Shown piece after piece: positions 24,709-33,642 of a stretch of DNA of 37,710 bases (position 1 is the first letter of the stretch; every line of letters starts with the position of its first letter). The notes below the pieces were generated by a model. The model had not been told where the DNA came from. It worked only from the letters and a program-made list of their open reading frames with translations, and did not search any database. Position numbers and translations under genes: made by a program. The stretch comes from Pseudomonadales bacterium. GTDB lineage: Bacteria > Pseudomonadota > Gammaproteobacteria > Pseudomonadales > Azotimanducaceae. The stretch lies in assembly GCA_019090615.1 (NCBI GenBank), contig JAHRVQ010000082.1, positions 1 to 37,710 of the forward strand. Reading direction: 5' to 3'.

Positions 24709-26439
24709 TTACATAGTAGATGCGGTCAACGCGGTGTCTGAATGTTGCCAGGCTTTTTCATAACGAGTAAAGGTTGCCTGGGCTGCAGTGTTTTTGCCCT
24801 GGGCTTTAAGCGACAGGTATAAACCATAAAGCGACCAGCCATTTTCGGCATTCCAGCGAAGATCGCGTCGGTAGATGTTTTCTGCTTCGCCAGGTTTATT
24901 AGCTGCCAGTAATGCCTTGCCCAAATAATGACGCATGGGTTGGGCCCAGGCAGGTGGTTCGGTGTAATTGCTTTGGTCCTCTATGGCAACGGCGGCCTTG
25001 AAGGCAATTATGGCGTTGTCCAGATCATCACTAACAAAGGCGATTTCGCCTGCCAGCCCGTGGGCTGCGATACTTAGCAGGTCAGAAACTTTGACTACGC
25101 TAACGATAGAATTATTGACCTCAGGGGCGCGGATAATTGCGCGTAAGTTATCGAGCTGGACGTTAGCGCCTTTAATATCCCCAGTATTTGCCAATGCACT
25201 GCCCAGGCTATAGGCCCAAAGACCTTTTATATAAGGGGTGTCTTGATGCGAGGGGGTATGGTTTATGAGTTTTTGCCATTGGCCAAAAATTTTATTCAGG
25301 TGCCAGGGTGAGGCAATGTTCTTCTCATAACCGCGCATTGTGCTGTGGGCTGCCATGCCTTTTAATTTTTCTGCGGCGTCAATGGCCACCTGGTAGTTAC
25401 CCTGAATAGTTGCCGCATAGCGAATAAAGTCTGTCGCATGGCCGGCGTGAATTTTATGTGACAGGGGATAGGTGCCTAAATTAGGTAGAGGTAAATCGCC
25501 CCAAATTTTCGCGAATTCCTTGTCTCTGACCTGAGAGCGAAGATTGCTGTCAATGGCTCTGTCATATTGCCCCACCCGCACGTAGATATGTGATGGCATA
25601 TGTATGATATGGCCGGCAATAGGTACGGTCGCTTCTAGTGCATTAGCTGAAATCAATGCCCGCTCTGGCGTAAGGGAAGCTTCAACTAGATGAATATGCA
25701 AATGTAATACGCCGGGGTTGAGTAAATTGTTGTCCATGATGTGTTCCAGGGCGCGTGCAACTGCTTCTGTTTCTGCTAGTGGTTCGCCGTCAATATTCCA
25801 GTAGTTCCAGCGTGCAATAGACATATAAGCGGCGGCATAAAGTGCCGCAATGTCGCCGTCATCAGGGTTCTCGGCATTGAGCGTGCGCATGGCCGCCAGA
25901 TAAGCCTGGTCGCGCTGTTTATCATCGGCAATTGCATCTTTATTGTAGAGAATATACAAGGCGTTAATTAGCCTGGCTTCCAGGGGGGAAGCGCGGTCTA
26001 TGCGAGCGATGGCTTTTTTGATCGCCTTTAATCCCTCGCCTTTTGGATCATCGGGCATACGTGCATATCGGCTGTTTGGATTTGGCCCCATGGCGTGGGC
26101 TAAGCCCCAGTAGGGCATCGGATGATCAGGGTCGGTTAGGGCTGCCTGCTGATATGAGGCAATGGATTCAGGGAAAAAGAACCCCCAGGCAAAACGTAAG
26201 CCCTGATCGAAGAATTTTTGCGTATCAACCGAGGTAGTTGATATTTTTCGGCTATAGGTGCCGCCGTCAGGCACGATGATGGCATGAACAATGTTGCCAT
26301 TCAGTTGTTCGGTTGTGGTGTGATTGCCATTGCCATTGGATTGTGTGGTGTCGGCTTGTTGATTACATCCTGACATTGCAAAAGCTTGCAGAAGCATAAT
26401 AATGATAAGTGCGGACATACGAAATAATTTAATCGGCAT
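24709..26439 (-). CDS. TPR-containing lipoprotein
   Basis: This 576-residue protein has a lipoprotein signal (LIIIMLLQAFAMSGC, lipid-attached C25), a low-complexity N/T/Q linker, and then tetratricopeptide-like helices: FFDQGLRFAWGFFFPESIAS, YQQAALTDPDHPMPYWGLAH, later DDLDNAIIAFKAAVAIEDQS and KPGEAENIYRRDLRWNAENG. HLHIHLVEASLTPERALISA and HIIHMPSHIYVRVGQYDRAI form a conserved histidine-rich middle seen in this uncharacterised family. It is probably periplasmic and membrane-anchored. The function is unknown; no catalytic domain is recognised. It is convergent with the AhpD-like gene, and no operon partner lies close. Confidence 0.8.
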   Translation of the reverse strand: MPIKLFRMSALIIIMLLQAFAMSGCNQQADTTQSNGNGNHTTTEQLNGNIVHAIIVPDGGTYSRKISTTSVDTQKFFDQGLRFAWGFFFPESIASYQQAALTDPDHPMPYWGLAHAMGPNPNSRYARMPDDPKGEGLKAIKKAIARIDRASPLEARLINALYILYNKDAIADDKQRDQAYLAAMRTLNAENPDDGDIAALYAAAYMSIARWNYWNIDGEPLAETEAVARALEHIMDNNLLNPGVLHLHIHLVEASLTPERALISANALEATVPIAGHIIHMPSHIYVRVGQYDRAIDSNLRSQVRDKEFAKIWGDLPLPNLGTYPLSHKIHAGHATDFIRYAATIQGNYQVAIDAAEKLKGMAAHSTMRGYEKNIASPWHLNKIFGQWQKLINHTPSHQDTPYIKGLWAYSLGSALANTGDIKGANVQLDNLRAIIRAPEVNNSIVSVVKVSDLLSIAAHGLAGEIAFVSDDLDNAIIAFKAAVAIEDQSNYTEPPAWAQPMRHYLGKALLAANKPGEAENIYRRDLRWNAENGWSLYGLYLSLKAQGKNTAAQATFTRYEKAWQHSDTALTASTM

Positions 26440-26688
26440 AACTGTTTTTGCTCGTAGGTTAAAAGCGAGTTTGCGGCGCTATAACTTGCTCGGCTATAAC
26501 TTGCTCGGCTATAAATGGTGCAATGACGAGTATGGCTGGGCGAGGCAAGGCGCTAAAAATTGCCAGGGCAGGAATAAGCCGACTCGGTGCTAGGCAACAA
26601 AGAATAATGCCTGTCGTATATCGCTGAGTCGGACCTGTTGTGTAAGTGCCTGTAGTAGGTAGTAGGCACTTCTAGTATTTATTCAAGA
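26440..26688. repeat. Spacer with 15-bp tandem repeat
   Basis: CTATAACTTGCTCGG occurs at 26479 and 26494, followed by a partial third unit CTATAA at 26509. No gene is present in the spacer. Confidence 0.75.
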
Positions 26689-27258
26689 TTATTGGGCGGC
26701 TTTTGCTGCGCTAGAGGCTTGTCGCATTTCTTTAATATAATTACCTAGTTGAACGATATCATAGGGCTCGCGTGCAAGCGTATCGGGGTTCCACATGCTT
26801 CTACCGGGTCGAGTAACAATGTCGCCGCCGTAAACATGCAAGGCGTAACACTTTACATCCAGCGGATTGGATATGGCGTGAATTGTCTTGCCTTCCAGAA
26901 TAGCAACGTCGCCCTGTTCGATTGTACGTGAGCTTTTTTTCTCCAGACCCTGTTCGCCATCAAGGAAGAAATCGTTCGGCTCGATACCTTCATATACTCC
27001 GATTACAGCCCACATTTGATGGTCATGGGCTGGGGTTAACATGCCCGGTACAGTAGTGGCGGGTAATATGGTAAGGGTGTCTGAACGATACAGTACAGCA
27101 TCCTTCAAAGAGGCGGGTTTACCTAGTGCTGTAATCGCTTCTTTAAGCCCGACAGGGTCGTTAATTGCGTCCTGTACCAGTTTTTTTATCGCTGCTTTTG
27201 GTTCTGCCTGTTCGATGGCGGTTTTACAGTCAGAAATGAATTCATCAATATTGAACAT
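26689..27258 (-). CDS. Cupin protein, cysteine-dioxygenase-like
   Basis: This 189-residue cupin carries TPAHDHQMWAVIGVYEGIEP (H78, H80 and E90 as likely metal ligands) and IHAISNP (H127). The H-x-H ... H set and the WAVIGVYEG strand are those of the cysteine dioxygenase-like cupin group, which oxidises small thiols using Fe(II). It could also be an unrelated small-molecule dioxygenase or an isomerase-like cupin. GGAGATAAACC before ATG 27258 is a good ribosome-binding site. It reads away from the RAYT gene and towards the TPR gene with a 250-bp gap. In a cluster with possible C-S monooxygenases a thiol dioxygenase would fit, but that is inference. Confidence 0.78.
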   Translation of the reverse strand: MFNIDEFISDCKTAIEQAEPKAAIKKLVQDAINDPVGLKEAITALGKPASLKDAVLYRSDTLTILPATTVPGMLTPAHDHQMWAVIGVYEGIEPNDFFLDGEQGLEKKSSRTIEQGDVAILEGKTIHAISNPLDVKCYALHVYGGDIVTRPGRSMWNPDTLAREPYDIVQLGNYIKEMRQASSAAKAAQ

Positions 27259-27543
27259 GGTTTATCTCCTTGTGTGTGGCGGTAAGTAGAATATCTTATT
27301 GTTGACGGCTTTGCATACAATATTAGGCTCAACATAGTAGTCGTTTATTGGGTAAATAATGATTGGGCTGACAACAAATCATCTGTATGGCGCTTGATTT
27401 AACGGCAGTTGAAAGGCAGTTTCATAATAGTTTCATAATGGTTCAATAGTTGCAAAATACTTAATCAATAGGGTCGGATCCAATTGATTCGTGACCACAG
27501 GTAAGATATTCTCGCGCAATCGTTGAGATAAGGAGATCAAACC
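27259..27543. other. Divergent spacer between the cupin and RAYT genes
   Basis: This AT-rich stretch has no gene. An 11-bp tandem duplication AGTTTCATAAT lies at 27418-27439. AAGGAGATC before 27544 is the ribosome-binding site of the RAYT gene. Confidence 0.45.
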
Positions 27544-28254
27544 ATGGCTCGACTGCCCCGTTTTGTGCTTCCCGGCCAGTCTCAGCATGTGATTGTGCGT
27601 GGTATTAATCGCCAGTCGATTTTTAATGCTGAGGTAGATTATCTTTTTTATCTTGAAAAGCTTCAGCTAGCCTGCGAAAAACACGCTTGTGATCTGCATG
27701 CCTATGTGCTGATGAGCAATCATATTCATTTGTTGCTGACCCCGCATTCTGCAGTGGCAATGAGTAAATTTATGCAAATGTTGGGGCGGTATTATGTGCA
27801 GTATTTTAATGCGACCTATCAGCGCACCGGCACTCTTTGGGAGGGTCGTTACAAAGCGACGCTAGTTGATTCTGAAAGTTACCTGCTGGCATGTTATCGC
27901 TACATTGAATTGAACCCGGTGCGGGCCGAAGGCAGGGTGGATCATGCCTCAAAGTACCCCTGGTCGAGTTATCGGTATAACGCTATGGGTGAGCCAAACC
28001 CTTTGCTGGTGCCGCATCGAGAGTACATTAAGCTCGGCAAAACGCAGAAAGTTCGTCAGCGAGCCTATCGCGCCTTATTCCGGGCAAGAATTGCCGAAAA
28101 GACTCTGACAGAAATACGCGAGGCAACCAACAAGTCGTGGGTCCTTGGGAGCGATAAATTTAAGCTCAAGATGGCGAAGCAGTTAGATCGCCCTGTCGCG
28201 CCAAAGGCAAGAGGCGGGGATCGTAAGTCGGCTAGTTATAAAGCTAATAGTTGA
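27544..28254 (+). CDS. REP-associated tyrosine transposase (RAYT, IS200/Y1 superfamily)
   Basis: This 236-residue HUH nuclease has RFVLPGQSQHVIVRGINRQS, AYVLMSNHIHLLLTP (metal-binding H60 and H62), RYYVQYFNATYQRTGTLWEG (the catalytic tyrosine is probably Y83 or Y84), RYKATLVDSESYLLACYRYI and ELNPVRA. This is the RAYT form of Y1 transposase: single domain, chromosomal, with a C-terminal basic extension. RAYTs cut single-stranded REP palindromes. The catalytic set is intact. A perfect palindrome TTGATATCAA (28251-28260) covers the stop codon and a 6-bp hairpin follows immediately, but no recognisable REP family is seen elsewhere in the window. Confidence 0.9.
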   Translation: MARLPRFVLPGQSQHVIVRGINRQSIFNAEVDYLFYLEKLQLACEKHACDLHAYVLMSNHIHLLLTPHSAVAMSKFMQMLGRYYVQYFNATYQRTGTLWEGRYKATLVDSESYLLACYRYIELNPVRAEGRVDHASKYPWSSYRYNAMGEPNPLLVPHREYIKLGKTQKVRQRAYRALFRARIAEKTLTEIREATNKSWVLGSDKFKLKMAKQLDRPVAPKARGGDRKSASYKANS

Positions 28255-28277
28255 TATCAACGGCTTCAAATCCGTTG
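28251..28277. repeat. Palindrome and hairpin at the end of the RAYT gene
   Basis: TTGATATCAA (28251-28260) is followed by CAACGG (28258-28263), an 8-base loop, and CCGTTG (28272-28277). It may be a REP-like substrate or a weak bidirectional terminator. Confidence 0.45.
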
Positions 28278-28309
28278 CGCGCAGGTCCGATCGACGCCCT
28301 TGTTGGAAA

Positions 28310-29398
28310 TTATGCACTGGCCGTATTCTTTTGATCTTTGGTTGTCTGATTTTGGCCGCCTAAAGTGTTATGTACGTTGGTGCTTATATTTTTAGCCTCT
28401 GCCATTATGGTGTTGATGATTTCGGCAGCGCTGGCAGTATCATCAATCAGGCCCTGGGCCTGTCCAACAGGCTGGATGCCTGACACATGATCGCCTTCTT
28501 TTACCGCTTTGATCATGGCTTCACCGGCGCTGGCCATACGGGCCAGTTTTAAGGTGTAGGCGGGGCCTTTGCTAATGACTTTAATATATAGCTTCCAGGG
28601 CGAGCGACTACTAGATTTGGCCATCCTCTGGGCGGCTCTGAAGGCCGTATAATAATTAGTCGGGGTTTGAATTAGCTTGTCTGCAGCCGAGGTTTGCATA
28701 ATCCGGCAGTCCATTCCATCGTATCTATCGGTATAAAGGGTTTCGTTTACACTTCTGTTCAGTACTGCCTGTTTGCTTGTCTTGTGCATAGGGCTCTCAA
28801 GGGCAATAGAGAATCGTGTGCCCATCGCGACTGCATCAGCACCTAGCGCTAGCCCGGCAACCAGGCTGGCGCCAGTAGAAAATCCACCAGCGGCAATAAT
28901 CGGTACCTCAAAAATACGTCGTAGATGGGATAATAAAATCATCGAGCTTAATGTACTGCCATGACCGGCGGCTTCAAGACCTGTGACCATAAGTGCGTCT
29001 GTGCCAGCATCTACGGCAGCCCTGGCGTGTCGCTCATTGGTGACTGTGGCGATGACTTTGCCGCCATAGGCGTGTACCTGCTCTACGATCCAGGCACCTT
29101 TGCCCAGGGCGAAATTAACCACGGGTACTTGTTCCTGTATTGCAATATGGACTTTTTCTGCCGCGTCGGGGGTTAATAATGGGATGCCCACGCCAAAAGG
29201 TTTGCTGGTTAATGCTTTAACCTGTTTGATGGCTGCGTGGAATTCCTCGGTGGTTAATGTCACGCTGGCGAGTAACCCTAATCCGCCGGCATTGGATACT
29301 GCGGCCACAAGGTCTGGGTTTGAGATTTGCGTCATGCCGGGCAGGATAATGGGTAGGTCGATGTTAAATAGCTCGGTAATTTTAGTCTTTATAGTCAT
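28310..29398 (-). CDS. Nitronate monooxygenase (2-nitropropane dioxygenase family)
   Basis: This 362-residue FMN TIM-barrel has LPIILPGMTQISNPDLVAAV, SNAGGLGLLASVTLTTEEFH, KPFGVGIPLL, DALMVTGLEAAGHGST, VPIIAAGGFSTGASLVAGLA and LGADAVAMGTRFSIALESPM. These are the phosphate- and FMN-binding loops of the family. Enzymes of this fold oxidise alkyl nitronates; some members act instead as enoyl reductases or quinone reductases, and the sequence alone does not separate them. ATG 29398 is preceded by GAGAG. It stands alone between the RAYT gene and a repeat-rich spacer. With the nitroreductase at 8590 it hints at nitro-compound metabolism. Confidence 0.88.
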   Translation of the reverse strand: MTIKTKITELFNIDLPIILPGMTQISNPDLVAAVSNAGGLGLLASVTLTTEEFHAAIKQVKALTSKPFGVGIPLLTPDAAEKVHIAIQEQVPVVNFALGKGAWIVEQVHAYGGKVIATVTNERHARAAVDAGTDALMVTGLEAAGHGSTLSSMILLSHLRRIFEVPIIAAGGFSTGASLVAGLALGADAVAMGTRFSIALESPMHKTSKQAVLNRSVNETLYTDRYDGMDCRIMQTSAADKLIQTPTNYYTAFRAAQRMAKSSSRSPWKLYIKVISKGPAYTLKLARMASAGEAMIKAVKEGDHVSGIQPVGQAQGLIDDTASAAEIINTIMAEAKNISTNVHNTLGGQNQTTKDQKNTASA

Positions 29399-29642
29399 TC
29401 TTCTCTCGCCATATTTGGGCTATAGGCTGGTCTGCTAACCTGGTTGTGCCATGTTTGTTTTGCTTATTTGCTTATAGATCGAAGTAAAAATCGAAGCAAA
29501 AATAAAGCATTTATAAGCATTGAATTACTTTTAGTTAACGACCGGTTTGCCATTTGGGTCGTAGCATGTGCGATGCAGTTTTATTTACCGTGCAGAGGAT
29601 ATCTCAGCTGTCAGGGCTTGTCACTGGCGGGTTTGTTTATAC

Positions 29643-29712
29643 GAGCCGCTCAGGGCTGTTTATTAGGGCCGCTCAGGGCTGTTTATACGAGCCGCTCAGG
29701 GCTGTTTATGCG
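29643..29712 (+). repeat. Tandem array of GCCGCTCAGGGCTGTTTAT units, 23-bp period
   Basis: Three units start at 29645, 29668 and 29691. They share the 16-base core with the array at 3306-3436, 26 kb away, but the period is 23 bp instead of 31. Confidence 0.85.
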
Positions 29713-30053
29713 AGCAGGCAGGGGGGTTGGAATGGGGGCTTGTGCTTATGGTGCGCGCTCAATATTACTTATAAGTGTGGTGAATGATGGCTTGTTGATG
29801 GGTTTTACCTATACAGTACGGGATTGGGGCAAATGTTGCCCGAGTATAACAAGATCATGTGGGTTAATTTTATTCTCTAAGCTAAGCTGTTGATAGTTAA
29901 CGTAAACATGGCATTTTGGTTGGTATAAGCGTCATCGCATTGGCAGATTTTGTTAGTTAATTCTGGCTTATTCTGGCGTTATGTGAATGGGGTTTTGTTA
30001 AAACCGCTGAATTTGGTTAGAATTAGCCCCTTTTATCTGGCGCCATTTATTCG

Positions 30054-30070
30054 GTCCCATTTAATGGGTT
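30054..30070. promoter_or_regulatory. Degenerate third copy of the cluster palindrome
   Basis: GTCCCAT-TTA-ATGGGTT keeps the CCCAT/ATGGG core and the 3-bp spacer of GTTCCAT-N3-ATGGAAC. It lies 104 bp before the amidohydrolase ATG. It may be a weak site of the same regulator or chance. Confidence 0.3.
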
Positions 30071-30173
30071 AGAGGACGCTAAAACCAATTCGAAGCAGTG
30101 ACGACTGAACATCAGGCAAAACTATTTATACAACAGATCAGACAAACAGACATGAATGAGGCGGAGCAAACCT

Positions 30174-31877
30174 ATGCAATATGATATTAAAATTACTGGC
30201 GGCACTATTTTAGATGGTAGTGGTGAAGCTGGCTATGCCGGTGATGTAGGCATAAAAGACGGCAAGGTAGTGGCGCTGGGTAGTGCGCCCGGAGATGCAA
30301 CTAAAACAATCGATGCAACCGGTAAGTTAGTAACGCCTGGTTTTGTCGATATTCATACTCACTACGATGCGCAAATCATGTGGGATAAAATGCTAACAAT
30401 TTCCCCCTGGCATGGTGTAACCACGGTCGTTATGGGTAATTGCGGCTTTGGGATTGCGCCTACTCGACCAGAGCACCGGTTGCTGATCGCTGAGACGCTT
30501 GAAAACGTTGAAGGTATGAGTGTTGCAGCATTAAAAGCGGGTTTAGGTGAAGAGTGGAGCTTTGAGACTTTTCCTGAATATATGGATGCGATTGAAGCAA
30601 GTGGCACGGCAATTAACGTTGGCGTATTACTCGGCCATACACCACTACGTATGTATGTGATGGGTGAAGACGCAACCGAACGAGAAGCGACCACAGAAGA
30701 AATAGCTGAAATGAAATCTATTGTGGCAGAAGGTCTTGAGGCAGGTGCAATTGGTTTTGCAACTTCCAAGGCAAGAACCCATGTTGGTTATCGCGGTAAA
30801 CCGGTACCTAGTCGACTGGCCTGCCCAGAAGAGCTTAAGCAGTTGACTGGCGCGCTGGGCGACGCCCAAAAAGGTATGATTCAGGCCACTATTGGCGAAG
30901 GTATGTCTTACGATCAGTTTGCTGAAATCACCAAAGATACCGGTCGACGCATTAGCTGGACCGCATTATTGTCGGGTGTGGCAATTGCTGGCCCAGGTGG
31001 TTATCAGGCACAACTACGCAAGTCTGAAGAATTGATTGCTGCTGGCCATGATGTGGTACCGCAGGTTACTTGCCGACCATTAAACTTTGAGTTTAATTTT
31101 AAAGCGCCATTTTTGTTCGAAAGTTCAAAAGTTTTCAAGCCAGTATCTCAGTCAGATTTTGAAGGGCGTAAAAAGATCTATGCCGATCCGGATTTTCGTG
31201 AAAGATTTAAGCAGATGTTGGCCAAGCCGGGTAATGGTTTAGGTGCTGGTTTCCCCAAATCCATTGTTTCAAACTGTAGTTCTGATGAAAGTGTTAATGA
31301 AAGGTTGTTATCTGAACTTGCTGAAGAACGTGGTCAGCATATTGTGGATGTGGCACTGGATATTTCCTTGGCCAATGAGCTAGAGGTACGTTTCCGTATG
31401 CCGGTTGCTAACGATAATGAGGACGAAGTTCAGGAGTTGCTGGATCATCCTGAAACTGTATTAGGTTTGTCTGACGCCGGTGCACATGCCAGTCAGCTAT
31501 GTGATGCCTGCTTCTCAACGCACCTGTTAGGCCATTGGGTGCGTGATAAGGGAACTATCCCTATTGAGCGTGCGATCCGGATGTTAACTTCTCGACCTGC
31601 AGAAGTATTTGGTATTACTGACCGAGGTACGCTGGCCGAAGGTAAGCCTGCTGATGTAGTGGTGATCGACCTTGAAAATGTTGGTGCCAGCAATCTGGAG
31701 CGTGTTTATGATTTGCCAGCTGACCAGGATCGACTGATCTCTGAAGCCGCAGGCATTGATGCGGTGATCGTTAACGGTGTTATGTTGCGTGAAAATAATG
31801 TTGACCAGGTTGACCCAAATAAAGATAGTCTGCCCGGCCGATTGTTAAGAAATGGCGCAGCGCAAGCGCAGGCCTAG
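30174..31877 (+). CDS. D-aminoacylase-type amidohydrolase
   Basis: This 567-residue metal-dependent amidohydrolase has TPGFVDIHTHYDAQ (zinc ligands H61 and H63), PWHGVTTVVMGNCGFGIAPT, GLEAGAIGFATSKARTHVGY, VLGLSDAGAHASQLCDACFS (active-site aspartate) and RGTLAEGKPADVVVIDLEN at the C-terminal beta-domain. This is the N-acyl-D-amino-acid deacylase group, which hydrolyses amide bonds, though many members act on other cyclic or acylated amides. I chose ATG 30174 with GGAG at 30163-30166; ATG 30156 has no such site. It is followed by a strong terminator, so it is monocistronic. The stop is UAG, followed in frame by UGA nine codons later. Confidence 0.88.
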   Translation: MQYDIKITGGTILDGSGEAGYAGDVGIKDGKVVALGSAPGDATKTIDATGKLVTPGFVDIHTHYDAQIMWDKMLTISPWHGVTTVVMGNCGFGIAPTRPEHRLLIAETLENVEGMSVAALKAGLGEEWSFETFPEYMDAIEASGTAINVGVLLGHTPLRMYVMGEDATEREATTEEIAEMKSIVAEGLEAGAIGFATSKARTHVGYRGKPVPSRLACPEELKQLTGALGDAQKGMIQATIGEGMSYDQFAEITKDTGRRISWTALLSGVAIAGPGGYQAQLRKSEELIAAGHDVVPQVTCRPLNFEFNFKAPFLFESSKVFKPVSQSDFEGRKKIYADPDFRERFKQMLAKPGNGLGAGFPKSIVSNCSSDESVNERLLSELAEERGQHIVDVALDISLANELEVRFRMPVANDNEDEVQELLDHPETVLGLSDAGAHASQLCDACFSTHLLGHWVRDKGTIPIERAIRMLTSRPAEVFGITDRGTLAEGKPADVVVIDLENVGASNLERVYDLPADQDRLISEAAGIDAVIVNGVMLRENNVDQVDPNKDSLPGRLLRNGAAQAQA

Positions 31878-31991
31878 TTTTGGCTTTTGCAGTATAAACT
31901 ATGAAGTATAGGCACGATAAACTGCCAACAACCTGTTTTAATTGATGGATCGTAATTGGGTCCCTTTAAAGTGGGTTATTTAGTGGGTAAC

Positions 31992-32028
31992 AAAAAGGCG
32001 GTGAATTTTTTCACTGCCTTTTTTTTGC
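31992..32028 (+). terminator. Rho-independent terminator after the amidohydrolase gene
   Basis: AAAAAGGCGGTGAA, a short T loop, then TTCACTGCC and an eight-base T-tract. Confidence 0.9.
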
Positions 32029-32173
32029 CTTTTTTTAGTCTTTCCGCTGGCTGCGGGTGGGCGTTTTATTTATATTGCTGGCATCAGTTGCGCGAACGAT
32101 AAACAATAGGCAGACTCTATTGACTGCCACTATCGGCGTAATTGCCTAAGTAAATTAGCACGAGGATAATAGT

Positions 32174-32695
32174 ATGAGTGTATCGTTATATGATATTAGT
32201 GTGACTTCTTATTTGCAGGTGTTAGGGGCGGTAGAAGGGTTCCTGGAAAAGGGCCGAGTCTATTGCGGTGAAAATAATATTGACCTCGATAAGGTTGTGG
32301 AGACACGTTTGTATCCTGATATGAACCCTTTTAGGTTCCAGGTGATATCTGTGGCGCATCATTCTATGGGGTCAATGAAAGGCCTTGCCAGTGGTGAATT
32401 TGCGCCGCCTGCAGGTTATGGCAAGCCTGATTATGCGGGTTTACAGACATTAGTTGCTGAAGCAAAAGCAAGTGTTGCCAGTGTCACCGAGGATGCAGCG
32501 GCAGAATTGGCTGGTGGACAGGTTTTATTTGCTTTGGGCGAACATAAGATGCCTTTCACCACAGAAAATTTTGTGATGTCATTTTCTCTGCCCAATCTTT
32601 ATTTTCATGCGACCACCACCTATGACATTTTACGTATGCAAGGTGTGCCGCTGGGTAAAATCGATTTTATGGGCAGTATGCGCCTGGGAACCTAA
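32174..32695 (+). CDS. DUF1993 family protein
   Basis: This 173-residue protein has MSVSLYDISVTSYLQVLGAV, LYPDMNPFRFQVISVAHHSM, FTTENFVMSFSLPNLYFHAT and TYDILRMQGVPLGKIDFMG. That is the full DUF1993 pattern, a DinB-like four-helix bundle family whose biochemical role is unknown. GAGGATAATAGT supplies the ribosome-binding site for ATG 32174. It is followed after 62 bp by an SDR gene on the same strand, so the two probably share a transcript. No catalytic residue can be named. Confidence 0.88.
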   Translation: MSVSLYDISVTSYLQVLGAVEGFLEKGRVYCGENNIDLDKVVETRLYPDMNPFRFQVISVAHHSMGSMKGLASGEFAPPAGYGKPDYAGLQTLVAEAKASVASVTEDAAAELAGGQVLFALGEHKMPFTTENFVMSFSLPNLYFHATTTYDILRMQGVPLGKIDFMGSMRLGT

Positions 32696-32757
32696 GCACA
32701 GGTTATGACATAAAATACTAATGCTAATACTATTATTAATACTAACGGAGAATTAAA

Positions 32758-33504
32758 ATGGACAGAGGTCATGCGATAGTAACGGGTGCGCTAGGGGGTT
32801 TAGGCACAGCAATGACTCATGTGCTTTGTGAAGCGGGTATACAGGTAATTGCCACTGATAGAAAGGCTGAGGACTATGAACCTTGGCGCGAAAAACTGCC
32901 CTCGGAAATACGCGACCAGGTTAGTTTCTATGCCCTGGATGTCACTAAGCAGGAAGCTGTAGATGAGCTAGCAGCAACTCTTGCAGCAAAAAATATTGAA
33001 ATAGATTATCTGATAAATAATGCCGGTATTCAGGGCCCTGGCAGACCCTGGAAAATGGAGCGCAAGACCTGGGAGCGGGTCATGGATGTTAATATTTCTG
33101 GCACGTTTTATATGACCCATGCGTTTAGCGAAGGTATGTCAAAGCGGGGTTGGGGGCGGATTGTAAATGTGGCCTCGTTGGCGGCTTATCAGCCAATGCG
33201 TAATCAGGCGCCCTATTCCGCAGCTAAGGCAGCTATCACCGGTTATACCCGCTCTACTGCGCTTGATCTTGGCCGTCTTGGTGTAACCGTTAATGTTATT
33301 GCGCCAGGTATCATTATGCATTCGGGCCTGGATGGGCTTGTGACAGGGACTAATCTTGATGGGATTTCCAAATCAGTCCCTGTAGGTCGTCCTGGCCGGC
33401 CAGAAGAAATTGCCGCAACGGTTGCTTTTCTGGTTTCCGAAGGGGCGTCTTATATTACCGGTCAGACTATCCATGTTAACGGCGGATTATATTCCCCTGG
33501 TTGA
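32758..33504 (+). CDS. Short-chain dehydrogenase/reductase (SDR)
   Basis: This 248-residue classical SDR has TGALGGLG (residues 9-16, NAD(P)-binding), NNAG (87-90), catalytic S140, Y153 and K157 (NVASLAAYQPMRNQAPYSAAK), and the C-terminal GRPGRPEEIAATVAFLVSEG, ASYITGQTIHVNGGLYSPG. Domain order and length are complete. It is expected to interconvert a hydroxyl and a carbonyl group; an alcohol dehydrogenase that makes ketones would feed the BVMOs, which is inference. AACGGAG precedes ATG 32758. It lies downstream of the DUF1993 gene. Confidence 0.92.
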   Translation: MDRGHAIVTGALGGLGTAMTHVLCEAGIQVIATDRKAEDYEPWREKLPSEIRDQVSFYALDVTKQEAVDELAATLAAKNIEIDYLINNAGIQGPGRPWKMERKTWERVMDVNISGTFYMTHAFSEGMSKRGWGRIVNVASLAAYQPMRNQAPYSAAKAAITGYTRSTALDLGRLGVTVNVIAPGIIMHSGLDGLVTGTNLDGISKSVPVGRPGRPEEIAATVAFLVSEGASYITGQTIHVNGGLYSPG

Positions 33505-33642
33505 GCTTGTTAAAAAGGTCTGTTGTTTTATGTGTGATAAGCTGGAGTCTCATTTGATGTATGGGATTTCAGATGATCACCTGGAGCCTAAAAGGCGCGT
33601 CTAGAAACACTCTGATTTTCTTTTAATGGGTTGGTGAATAAT

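Larger units (their letters stand above)
29399..30173. other. Repeat-rich intergenic region with the second GCTCAGGGCT array
   Basis: About 770 bp without a gene. It holds a 12-bp tandem duplication (ATCGAAGYAAAA at 29478-29501), the GCCGCTCAGGGCT array at 29643-29712, and the degenerate palindrome at 30054. A plus-strand frame at 29444-29893 only translates these repeats. Confidence 0.5.

Noticed and set aside
29444-29893. 149-residue plus-strand open frame
   Set aside because: Its sequence is mostly translated GCTCAGGGCT repeats, and it has no ribosome-binding site or recognisable family.
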